From Bacteroidota bacterium (GTDB lineage Bacteria > Bacteroidota > Bacteroidia > AKYH767-A > OLB10): a DNA stretch of 64,000 bases. The position numbers and the translations under genes were made by a program. Location: positions 20,768 through 84,767 of the forward strand of contig JADJOZ010000020.1 in the NCBI GenBank assembly GCA_016713525.1. The letters run 5' to 3'. Under the pieces are notes generated by a model. The model was given only the letters and a program-made list of their open reading frames with translations, made no database searches and was not told where the DNA came from. Shown here piece by piece: positions 20,297 to 28,381 of this stretch (position 1 is the first letter of the stretch; every line of letters starts with the position of its first letter).

Positions 20297-20683
20297 ATGA
20301 CAAACTTTGGTTTTGAATCCCTGGAAATTTATCAATTATCCAATGAAATTGGCAGAACAAGCTGGGATACTTGTTCGAAATGGAAACATTTTGACAAAGA
20401 AACACTTGGAAAACAAATTGTAAGAAGTCCAGATTCGATTTCACTGAATATTTGTGAAGGCTATGGTCGGTACTATTACAAAGACAAAAAATTATTCTAC
20501 TATTATTCAAGGGGATCCTTGTATGAAACATTCGAAGCATTGAATAAAGCTAAGGAACGAAATTTAATAAGCGATGAAGAGCATAAAATTATTACTCAAA
20601 AAATGGTCCGCCTTGCAGTAAAGTTAAACAATTACATTAAAACATTAAAACCACCACCAACCGAAGAAAATCTGACGTTCTAA
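20297..20683 (+). CDS. Four-helix bundle protein (S23-like)
   Basis: 128 residues. The family pattern is clear: FGFESLEIYQLSNEI at the start, the middle helix with IVRSPDSISLNICEGYGRY, then SRGSLYETFEALNKAKER. The family's function is unknown. It is a second, divergent member beside the one at 78-443, and follows the large T9SS gene by 87 bases. Confidence 0.87.
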   Translation: MTNFGFESLEIYQLSNEIGRTSWDTCSKWKHFDKETLGKQIVRSPDSISLNICEGYGRYYYKDKKLFYYYSRGSLYETFEALNKAKERNLISDEEHKIITQKMVRLAVKLNNYIKTLKPPPTEENLTF

Positions 20684-20752
20684 ATGTATATTGGTATCGA
20701 GATGTGTAGGTAAATGAAATGATTAATTCACCGCAATTCATTTTCAAACAAA

Positions 20753-21090
20753 GAGCCGAAGGCGAATAAAACTAAGCAAATGAGCCGAAGGCGAATAAAA
20801 CTAATCCAAAGAGCCGAAGGCGAATAAAACACATTCCGATGAGCCGTAGGCGAATAAAACACATTCCGATGAGCCGAAGGCGAATAAAATCATAACATGA
20901 GCCGAAGGCGAATAAAATCACATCAAAGAGCCGTAGGCGAATAAAACTAATCCAAAAAGCCGAAGGCGAATAAAATGCATTCCGATGAGCCGTAGGCGAA
21001 TAAAATCACATCAAAGAGCCGAAGGCGAATAAAACACATTCCGATGAGCCGTAGGCGAATCACACCGCTCCCTTGAGCCGAAGGCGATCC
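20753..21090. repeat. Twelve-unit GAGCCGAAGGCGAATAAAA tandem repeat
   Basis: Twelve direct repeats of 28-30 bases. The first 19 bases are nearly constant (GAGCCGAAGGCGAATAAAA, with A or T at the seventh base) and are followed by 9-11 variable bases drawn from a few types (CACATTCCGAT, CTAATCCAAA, TCACATCAAA). The last two units degenerate after GGCGA. Each constant part contains the small palindrome GCCGAAGGC or GCCGTAGGC. No open frame runs through it. Confidence 0.9.
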
Positions 21091-21100
21091 ATGTCACCCA

Positions 21101-21150
21101 CTTAATTAACCACCTAATTAACCACCTAATTAACCACCTAATTAACAACC
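21101..21150. repeat. TAATTAACCACC 12-mer tandem repeat
   Basis: About four head-to-tail copies of TAATTAACCACC immediately after the 12-unit array and before the small leftward gene at 21166. Non-coding. It could act as a boundary sequence, but nothing shows this. Confidence 0.75.
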
Positions 21151-21165
21151 AAAGGTTCCTTTTTT

Positions 21166-21267
21166 TTACTTCCCGGCTTTTTTCGCTTTTTTCTCCAATC
21201 TCTTTTCTTTCAGAGTTTTTGCGGGAGCTTTTTTCTCTTCTTTTCTGACAGTTTTTTCCTTGGCCAT
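21166..21267 (-). CDS. 33-residue lysine-rich small protein
   Basis: The ATG at 21265-21267 opens 33 codons ending in TAA at 21166-21168. The product starts MAKEKTVRKEEKKAPAKTLK and continues with further Lys/Glu/Arg residues, ending KKAGK. Nearly half the residues are lysine, there is no hydrophobic segment, and a single helix is likely. Such tiny basic proteins may bind nucleic acid or ribosomes, but I cannot assign a role. The codons are regular and the frame has a proper start and stop in an otherwise repetitive gap, which favours a real gene over chance. Confidence 0.55.
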   Translation of the reverse strand: MAKEKTVRKEEKKAPAKTLKEKRLEKKAKKAGK

Positions 21268-21363
21268 AATGATATTGGTTTATAACGAGGTGAAAGTAAA
21301 AAACAAAAATGAATATTTAATGAAATGGCTGAATTTCTGCTAAAAAGTTTGTTAGTTTTCTTT

Positions 21364-21371
21364 TACATTTG
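21364..21371 (+). promoter_or_regulatory. Probable -7 element before the T9SS gene
   Basis: TACATTTG fits TAnnTTTG and lies 16 bases before the ATG at 21388. A TTTG is present upstream but at shorter than usual spacing. Its position inside the longer frame argues for starting the gene at 21388. Confidence 0.4.
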
Positions 21372-21387
21372 TCGAAACCACAATTCT

Positions 21388-23070
21388 ATGAAAACACTGT
21401 TAACTCTCCTCCTATCGGCTTTAGTATTGACTTGTGATGCCCAATGGGTAGTAGACCCTATGATCAATACAGAGGTAAAGGACTCTATCGGACCGGAAGA
21501 ATCAGTTCCGTTGATGTCGAATACTTCTGATGGTGGCACCTATGTCTCCTACTTTGCACTCTACAACGGTAGCTATCAGATGAGACTGCAACTACTTGAC
21601 AGTGCCGGAAACCGGTTATTCGGACAAATGGGGTTACTGGTGAGTAATCAGCCTCAATCGACTGCTGTTTTCAGGTACGATTTAAAAACTGATGCTAATG
21701 ATAACGCAGTGTTAGCTTTTCAGGATATCCGCACCGGTGGAAATTTAAATGTGGTAGTTTATAAAATCGACAAACAGGGGAATTTTCTTTGGGGAAGTAA
21801 CGGGGTGCAATTAATTGATCCGATATCGGATGAGGGACTGGCTCCGACTATTGGATTTACCAATGCTCAAAACGTTGTTATTTCATGGAATGCATCATCT
21901 TCTGCAAGTTCATGGGTAGCAGTTTCTAAACTTGACCCTTCAGGAGTTTCGTTATGGCCAAATACTTTAAGGGTCATCGATTCCACTTTCTCCAAAAGAT
22001 ACACACGACCAACGACAGTACCGGCAGGCGCCGATGATTTTTCGATGTTATATGTTGAACAAACTGGATTTGGTCTTGGTGTATCAAACATGTATGCAAA
22101 TCGCTATGATGCCACAGGGATTCCGGTTTGGAGTGCACCTGTACATGTATCAACCAAAACTATTTCCTTCTTCTACTTTTGTGAGGCTATAAGTGATGGT
22201 TTGGATGGCTTTTTTGTTGGATTTACTACTTCCGATAATAATTTTCCGGCCATCAGTGATGTTTATGCACAGCATGTGGATGCAAATGGCAATCTGTGGA
22301 ATTCAACCGGTAATATCGCGTGTAATCGCGCAAATACACAACGTTTTTGCAATGCTACCCGATTTCAGCCTGGCAATGGGTTTTACACGTTGATAAAAAC
22401 TACGGATGTGAATCAAAATCAGTCAGGTGTTTTGATACAGGCATTCGATATTACTGGAAATCTCCTATTGACTCCCCCCGGTGTTCAATTAATTCCAACT
22501 CAAGCTGCCTATGCTGATCCTTTTGATTTCGCCTTTACTTCTGACGGAATAATTATTGGTTACACGGAAGGAGCGCTACAAAATAAAGTGATCAAAGCTA
22601 TAAAATGTGATTTTGTTGGCGCTTATCTATGGCTAGGGTTTCCGGCATATATGTGCACACAAAACACCCCCAAAGATGATCTTTCCTGCGGATTATTTCT
22701 GAACAATCAAGTTGTTTTCGTTTGGATGGACGGACGGAATGATTATGGCATTTATGCACAGAATGTCAGTAATGAAGGACTATTAGGGCCACTTTCAGGA
22801 ATAGCCCAAAATGAAATCTCTGAAAATTCATTGCAGTTGGTGCCTAATCCGGCTTCCCATCAAACTACACTCATTTCAAATGCAGAAACACCCTTAAATG
22901 CATTGGTCACTCTCTCCGACATTTCCGGAAAAACCATTACCACCATGAAGTGGAACTCAGCGATTTCACGAGAACTGGTGCTCCCGATTGCTGAATTAAA
23001 CCAAGGTGTATATCTGATTCAGGTTGTTACACAAACAACATCCAAAACATTGAAAATGGTAAAGCAATAA
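21388..23070 (+). CDS. T9SS-sorted secreted protein
   Basis: 560 residues. The signal peptide MKTLLTLLLSALVLTCDAQ begins at 21388. The earlier in-frame ATG at 21325 would put 21 odd residues in front of it and would include the -7 element. The body has propeller-like repeats (QMRLQLLDSAGNRLFGQMG, VVYKIDKQGNFLWGSNGVQL, YAQHVDANGNLWNSTGN, FVWMDGRNDYGIYAQNV). The T9SS type A domain shows LVPNPASHQTTLIS and LNQGVYLIQVVTQT. The frame is intact. Exported via Sec and then T9SS; ligand or substrate unknown. Confidence 0.87.
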   Translation: MKTLLTLLLSALVLTCDAQWVVDPMINTEVKDSIGPEESVPLMSNTSDGGTYVSYFALYNGSYQMRLQLLDSAGNRLFGQMGLLVSNQPQSTAVFRYDLKTDANDNAVLAFQDIRTGGNLNVVVYKIDKQGNFLWGSNGVQLIDPISDEGLAPTIGFTNAQNVVISWNASSSASSWVAVSKLDPSGVSLWPNTLRVIDSTFSKRYTRPTTVPAGADDFSMLYVEQTGFGLGVSNMYANRYDATGIPVWSAPVHVSTKTISFFYFCEAISDGLDGFFVGFTTSDNNFPAISDVYAQHVDANGNLWNSTGNIACNRANTQRFCNATRFQPGNGFYTLIKTTDVNQNQSGVLIQAFDITGNLLLTPPGVQLIPTQAAYADPFDFAFTSDGIIIGYTEGALQNKVIKAIKCDFVGAYLWLGFPAYMCTQNTPKDDLSCGLFLNNQVVFVWMDGRNDYGIYAQNVSNEGLLGPLSGIAQNEISENSLQLVPNPASHQTTLISNAETPLNALVTLSDISGKTITTMKWNSAISRELVLPIAELNQGVYLIQVVTQTTSKTLKMVKQ

Positions 23071-23077
23071 TTTCTAA

Positions 23078-23452
23078 TTACCATTTCTTGAACACAAAAA
23101 ACACCGCCAGAACAACGAAACCAAATCCCACCAGGTGATTCCAGGCCAGCTTATCTGTTTTGAATACAAATACGGCAAAGAGTGTAAAGACCAGTAAGGA
23201 GACAACTTCCTGAATTAATTTCAGTTCAAATAAATTAAATGGTCCGCCATTTCCTGAGTAACCAATTCTGTTGGCAGGAACCTGAAAAAAGTACTCGAAC
23301 AAAGCTATGCCCCAACTGATCAAAATTACTCCGAAAATACCCATCTTAGCCAGCCAGGGAATTTTATAAAACTGGAGATGTCCGTACCAGGCCAGTGTCA
23401 TGAAACAGTTAGCAATTATTAGTAAAGTAATCGAAGATATTCCCTTTATCAT
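23078..23452 (-). CDS. DMT family membrane protein (DUF486)
   Basis: 124 residues with four predicted membrane helices, matching the small DUF486/COG3169 family: N-terminal MTLAWYGHLQFY, central ISWGIALFEYFFQVPANRIG, and the segment FNLFELKLIQEVVSLLVF. It is related to drug/metabolite transporters, but the substrate is unknown. Length is normal. It converges with the T9SS gene, seven bases apart, and no shared operon is evident. Confidence 0.85.
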   Translation of the reverse strand: MIKGISSITLLIIANCFMTLAWYGHLQFYKIPWLAKMGIFGVILISWGIALFEYFFQVPANRIGYSGNGGPFNLFELKLIQEVVSLLVFTLFAVFVFKTDKLAWNHLVGFGFVVLAVFFVFKKW

Positions 23453-23548
23453 AGATCCAAATTTTTATATCGTCAAATATAGGATCTTCTTCACAAAAAA
23501 ATTGAGAATACCCCTGTAAATTTTGATTCAGGAGTATTCTCAACAATA

Positions 23549-23887
23549 TCAGTTACTGCCCTTTTTACGTTCTATGAACATATAGTAAGATACCAGACTC
23601 ATTCCGCCAAATAGGAAGATCATTGAAAAATAAGATACTTCTTCCTGTAAGGAGGTTGTTTCAGTTAAAATGTTACCGGTTAGAATGCCTAGCGCAATTC
23701 CAATTAAAAACATACCAAACCTCATACTTGCATTAGAATAACCCTTTTTCGATTGGAAGAGTGACGCATCAGCTCCTTTCTCGATCATCGACATACGTTC
23801 TTTATGCCGGGTATTAAAATAAACATAGAGTACTCCAAATAAACTCAGGAAGAAAGTAATGGGGATCAGAATTTCGTTATTTTGCAT
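23549..23887 (-). CDS. DUF6249-type membrane protein
   Basis: 112 residues. A first membrane helix (ILIPITFFLSLFGVLYVYF) is followed by the signature NTRHKERMSMIEKGADASLF and two more membrane helices. This is the pattern of small membrane proteins annotated DUF6249, which in Bacteroidota often lie beside ECF sigma factor genes. Here it diverges from the sigma factor at 24014, so the three genes may form one regulatory locus. Role unknown. Confidence 0.8.
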   Translation of the reverse strand: MQNNEILIPITFFLSLFGVLYVYFNTRHKERMSMIEKGADASLFQSKKGYSNASMRFGMFLIGIALGILTGNILTETTSLQEEVSYFSMIFLFGGMSLVSYYMFIERKKGSN

Positions 23888-24013
23888 GATTGCTGTTTTT
23901 TTAATGTTAATTATTGTTACTTTTCGGATAAGACAACATGACAGGCGAGTCGGTTACAAAATTTATTCTTTTTTATTTTGTAACCGGTCGGAAGTCGGAA
24001 GCGTCTCAAAATC

Positions 24014-24592
24014 ATGGCCTATAAAGAAGACTCTTTTTATATTGAAAGGATTTTGCAACATGCTGATAATGCAGCATTTGCGAACCTTATCAACAAACAC
24101 AAGACCATGGCCTTTAATATAGCATTACGAATTACCGGGAACCGGGAAGATGCAGAAGAAGTAGCCCAGGATGCCTTTATAAAAGTATTTCATGCTTTAC
24201 CGGGATTTAAAGGTGATTCGAAATTTACCACCTGGCTGTTTAGAATAGTCTATAACCTGGCTATCTCTAAAACCAGAAAAAAAAGTCTGTTCAGCCAATC
24301 TGTCGATGACGAACATTTCGTGGAATCAGGTGACCAAAATGAATTCCCTATGAGTGACAACTTCAGCATCAAGGACCGACAGAAATATGTTTTACAGGCC
24401 ATAAACTCATTGCCTGAAGTTGACCAACTGTTAATTACTTTATATTATATGGATGATCAACCGGTTGATGAAATAGCCGCAATCACAGGATTATCCTCTT
24501 CCAATGTAAAGGTCAAATTATTCAGGGCCAGAAAAAAGCTTCAGGAGCAGCTCACGATGACATTAAAAGATGAGTTGCAAACCATATTATAA
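24014..24592 (+). CDS. ECF RNA polymerase sigma factor
   Basis: 192 residues. Region 2 shows FANLINKHKTMAFNIALRIT, EDAEEVAQDAFIKVFHAL and FTTWLFRIVYNLAISKTRKK. Region 4 shows INSLPEVDQLLITLYYMDD, then VDEIAAITGLSSSNVKVKL and FRARKKL. This is a full-length group 4 (extracytoplasmic function) sigma factor. A small membrane protein gene follows after 21 bases and is likely co-transcribed and possibly its antagonist. Its target promoters are unknown. Confidence 0.93.
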   Translation: MAYKEDSFYIERILQHADNAAFANLINKHKTMAFNIALRITGNREDAEEVAQDAFIKVFHALPGFKGDSKFTTWLFRIVYNLAISKTRKKSLFSQSVDDEHFVESGDQNEFPMSDNFSIKDRQKYVLQAINSLPEVDQLLITLYYMDDQPVDEIAAITGLSSSNVKVKLFRARKKLQEQLTMTLKDELQTIL

Positions 24593-24613
24593 ATTTTCTT
24601 AATTTTGAAAATC

Positions 24614-25012
24614 ATGAAAAGGAAAACGAACAATAACCAGGATCCATTGCGTAACATCATTTCTGCAAATATGTTGGAGAAGCCTTCCGCCAATTTTACG
24701 GATGATATCATGAGTAAACTTGGAATTGCTGCTCAACAAGTAAAATATGAGCCTGTAATTTCGAAAAACGGATGGTATTTTATTTCATTTTTGGTTATTG
24801 GAATATTGTACCTGGTAGTATCCGGATCAGGAAATGTGCCTGAGATTCCGGTTGCACAACAAATCGACAACACCCTGCATGAAGGCATAAGAACTATGAG
24901 TAATTTATTCGAAAGCTCTGCATTGATGCTAATTTCACTGGCTATGTGTTCTGTTTTTATATTGGTTTACCTCGACTCCATTTATCGCCAAAATAAACTG
25001 CGGACTGTCTAA
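24614..25012 (+). CDS. Probable sigma-linked membrane regulator
   Basis: 132 residues from the ATG at 24614 (the TTG at 24605 is less likely). The N-terminal half is cytoplasmic and polar (MLEKPSANFTDDIMSKLG). Two membrane helices follow, NGWYFISFLVIGILYLVV and ALMLISLAMCSVFILVYL. Genes of this design directly behind an ECF sigma gene often encode its anti-sigma factor, but no zinc-binding HxxxCxxC motif is present, so the role is inferred from position only. It ends four bases before the next start. Confidence 0.6.
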   Translation: MKRKTNNNQDPLRNIISANMLEKPSANFTDDIMSKLGIAAQQVKYEPVISKNGWYFISFLVIGILYLVVSGSGNVPEIPVAQQIDNTLHEGIRTMSNLFESSALMLISLAMCSVFILVYLDSIYRQNKLRTV

Positions 25013-25016
25013 AACC

Positions 25017-25668
25017 ATGAACGGAAAAACTGCGATTATTTTTGGTTCAACAGGTCTTACGGGAAGTTATTTACTGGATTTTTGGTGCTCGATGATCGCT
25101 ATGAAAAAAATCATTCGCTTCATCAGAAAACCATCTAAAATAAGTCATCCCAAAATTAAAGATATCATCAGCAACCTCGATGATCTCAGTGCTCATAAAA
25201 ATGAAATTCATGGTGATGAAGTTTACATTTGTCTGGGTACCACTATAAAAGTTGCCGGGTCTCAGGCAGCATTTCGCAAGGTCGACTATGAATTCCCGGT
25301 TCAAATTGCAGAAATTGCAGCTGAAAATAGGATTCCAGTAATAGCAGTTATTTCTTCAATTGGTGCCGATGCTGCCAGTTCTAATTTTTACCTAAAAACA
25401 AAAAGGCGAAATGGAAACTGCCATAAATTCAAAAAATATAAAGTACACCTACTTTTTCAGACCTTCCATGCTGTTGGGAGATCGCAAAGAGCAACGCTCA
25501 GGAGAATACATAATGAAAAATCTGATGCAGGTTTTATCCTTTCTATTTATTGGTCCGCTAAAAAAATACAAAGCAATTCATGTGAAAAAGGTTGCAGCTT
25601 CCATGATTTCTACAGTAAACAGCACAGTACCTTCCAGGGTAATTTCATCTGAAAACATGCACGGGTAA
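25017..25668 (+). pseudogene. NAD(P)-binding Rossmann protein, three indels
   Basis: About 217 residues when repaired, of the atypical SDR/NAD(P)H-binding family (HTATIP2-like oxidoreductases). The nucleotide-binding motif is GSTGLTGSYLLDFL. VYICLGTTIKVAGSQ, FRKVDYEF and ISSIGADAASSNFYLKTKGEME follow, then FFRPSMLLGDRKE. Frame breaks occur at a T run near 25080, an A run near 25107 and an A run at 25400-25404, each one base. Three homopolymer indels in an otherwise well-conserved gene suggest sequence error. It ends within a strong terminator hairpin. Confidence 0.8.
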
Positions 25669-25689
25669 CCAATTTGGTTACCCGTGCAT
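25657..25689. terminator. Bidirectional terminator hairpin
   Basis: A perfect 14-bp stem, ATGCACGGGTAACC (25657-25670) and its complement (25676-25689), with loop AATTT. It overlaps the stop codon of the upstream gene and separates two convergent genes. Confidence 0.8.
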
Positions 25690-25710
25690 TATAACTTCAT
25701 CTTTTTAAAA

Positions 25711-28044
25711 TTAATATTTCACCAACTTCGAAGTGCTAACTGCTCCTGTTTTGGTAAGCATCGATACAAAATAAACTCCTTTATTCCATTCAGCGGTTGA
25801 TATTACAATTTGTTCAGTGCCATTCACAACAGCTTTAAAAATTTCCCTGCCTGTTACATCAGAAATCACAATATTCTGATATTCGAAACCATTTCCCCGA
25901 ATTAAAATAAATTTCAAATTTATCAGTCACAGGATTCGGAGCAATCACAAAATTACTTCCTGAATTGACTTCACTAACTGATAATGGTCCTTCGGAAATA
26001 CTGAAATGATCGAATGCACCTTCAAGCGGATTCGCTGATCCGAATTTATCTTCGATAGCAATAGAAACCTGCATTGATGATGAAAGGGAGAGGAAATCAA
26101 GTATTCGTTTACTTACGGAAACCCAACTGGAGTTAGTTGCAGAAGGACCTGTAACCATTTCAACAACCTCGGTAGAATTACCATTGTAAATGCTTATAAA
26201 CATAGTATCATTAGCGGCAGGATTTGACGAGAATTGTTCATAGAACCATCTTTCATAGTTCAGGTATGGATTGGTATAAGATGTTAAATCAAATACCGGT
26301 GAAGTTAAAATGGTAGAGCCATCATCAACATCATCGTTATTAACTCCACCACCTGCATTTCCGGTCACATAAGCTCTGTTGGCACAATCGCCGCTTGCAT
26401 CAACATCGGGATTAGCCTGTGTTGTTGTAAATACGGTTCCTACAGGCTCACCCCATTCCCAAATACCACCGGTAGCATTTCCTGATACTGTCCATCCGAA
26501 ATCAAACGTAAAATCGTCATAAATTCCAGGAGTAATTGGAATTATTACAGTCCCGGGAGTACCAATGGTTGCAGTAATACAACCTGATCTGTATCCCCAT
26601 AAGGCAGCAGTAAATTCAAAAGTTCCGGGAGAAATAGTGTTTAATGTAAATTCACCGGAGGCATCTGCAGTAATAGTGATGTCATTGGAAGCACTCAATG
26701 CCCTTACTTTTGCAAAGGGAACAGGAAGAGATGTAACAGCATCAATAACTTGTCCGATGGCAGAAAATGACTCTAATTGTACGTCGAGTGTGGTAAGAAT
26801 ACCTGTTGAAAGTACAACACCATTAATCACTTTAGTGATGTATCCGTTTTTAGAAAATTCCACATCAAAAGTTCCTGGTGTAGGATATCCTGTTTTATAA
26901 TCCCCATTCAATTTTGAAGAAGTTTGCGCTGTAGTGGCTAAGATTTTTGCCTGAACACCATCAATGGCAAGTCCGGTATTTAAATCAGTTACATTACCTT
27001 CCAGATAACAAGCTCTCACATAATACGGTGCAAACACATAAAATTCGCCATCCATATCAGATGCAATAATATTTCCAGATGGCAAATACGGAGACGCATC
27101 CCAGCAAAGGTATCCTCCTGTACCATAACGGGCAATTTCAATAAGGTTTTCGGGACGGGCTCCATCAATAATTACCAATTGGCTTCCGTATGAAGGAGCA
27201 ATGACATAATCATTGAAAACCCTTACGTTGTGAACCTCTTCGCTTGGTAGGCTATCATTATAATAGGTGGCAACCAATTCAATGTTGGTGATATCAGAAA
27301 CATCAAACACACCTACCGGAGTATTCGGCAATTCATCGGTTGTGTAGAGGTATTGTAAATTATCAGAGAACCAGGTGTTATGGTTAAATGCTCCGGGTGT
27401 TGGTTGAGTTGCAAAAAGTACCGGGTTAGATTTATCTGTTACATCTACAACACTGAATTGGCCGGCATAAATTTCAGCACCGTACAAAGTGTCATTCAAA
27501 ACATATCCATCATGAATGTAATTATCATCATACAAACCAACATAAGTCGGATTCCATGGATCAGCAAGATCACAAATAACAGCTCCTCCTACTCCTATGT
27601 TGGAACCAAAAATATAGAGGTATTCGCCAAAAACCTGAACTGTGTGAGATGAACTTAACTGTCCGGCAATTGCACCATCACCATCATAAATTTTTGAAGT
27701 GTAGGATGCAGGAAGATTACTTAAATCGATAATCGTTATTCCTCCACCACCTTCAGTGCCGGAATAAGCATATTGACCATAAACTTTGATTTCTCTCCAA
27801 AGACTGGTTGCTCCAGGTACAGTAAAAAGAACAACAGGATTAGTTGGCACCGTGACATCAACAATTACAGTTCCATCCCCGTTTCCAATTAGTGCATACT
27901 CATTACCTGCACCATCAGCATAATGCCATACACCCGCACAGGTGGTTGAAAGCTAAGTTGTCCAAGTTTTTGAAGGTTTTGAATTTGAGCATCAGCAATA
28001 AATGCCACTAATGCCAATAATAAAGTGAATACAATTTTTTTCAT
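25711..28044 (-). pseudogene. Choice-of-anchor B T9SS protein, two frameshifts
   Basis: About 775 residues when repaired. The signal peptide MKKIVFTLLLALVAFIADAQ starts at 28044. A choice-of-anchor B beta-propeller follows (CAGVWHYADGAGNEYALIG, VPTNPVVLFTVPG, VFDVSDITNIELV). Then come two CarboxypepD-regulatory-like Ig folds (YLEGNVTDLNTGLAIDG, IGQVIDAVTSLPVPFAKV), a jelly-roll-like domain, and the T9SS sorting domain (IAPNPVTDKFEIYF, TAEWNKGVYFVSML). One base is missing in the A run at 27949-27951 and one is extra in the T run at 25892-25894. Predicted surface protein; substrate unknown. Confidence 0.83.
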
Positions 28045-28381
28045 AGCAAGGGTTTAAATGAATTTCAAATTTAGTGAAAATCCGGCAAATACAGCCCACC
28101 TACATCATAATGCTTTGCCATTTTACACAGTGATTACAGGTTTTCTATCAATTCTATTTTGTTGATGAAAGAATTTAAATCAATTGAAATAGGCGTCGCT
28201 ATTTTATTACCAGTTTCTTGAAAATGCATGACAAAATGTATGTACTTATAAATCAATACAATAGACACATCAAAAACATGAGAAGCTTCAACTCTTCGCC
28301 TCACCGGAGCCCTTCACAAAGAAAGTTTCAGAAAAATTAGCTATTTTTAAGGCTTCAATTGAACTTATCAAAACCACTAAA
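28045..28381. other. Divergent intergenic region
   Basis: 337 bases between two divergent T9SS genes. It must hold both promoters, but I could not place a convincing TTTG/TAnnTTTG pair. No open frame of note and no repeats. Confidence 0.5.

Noticed and set aside
20753..21090. CRISPR array
   Set aside because: Spacers are only 9-11 bases and recur in a few types, repeats are 19 bases, and no cas gene is present.
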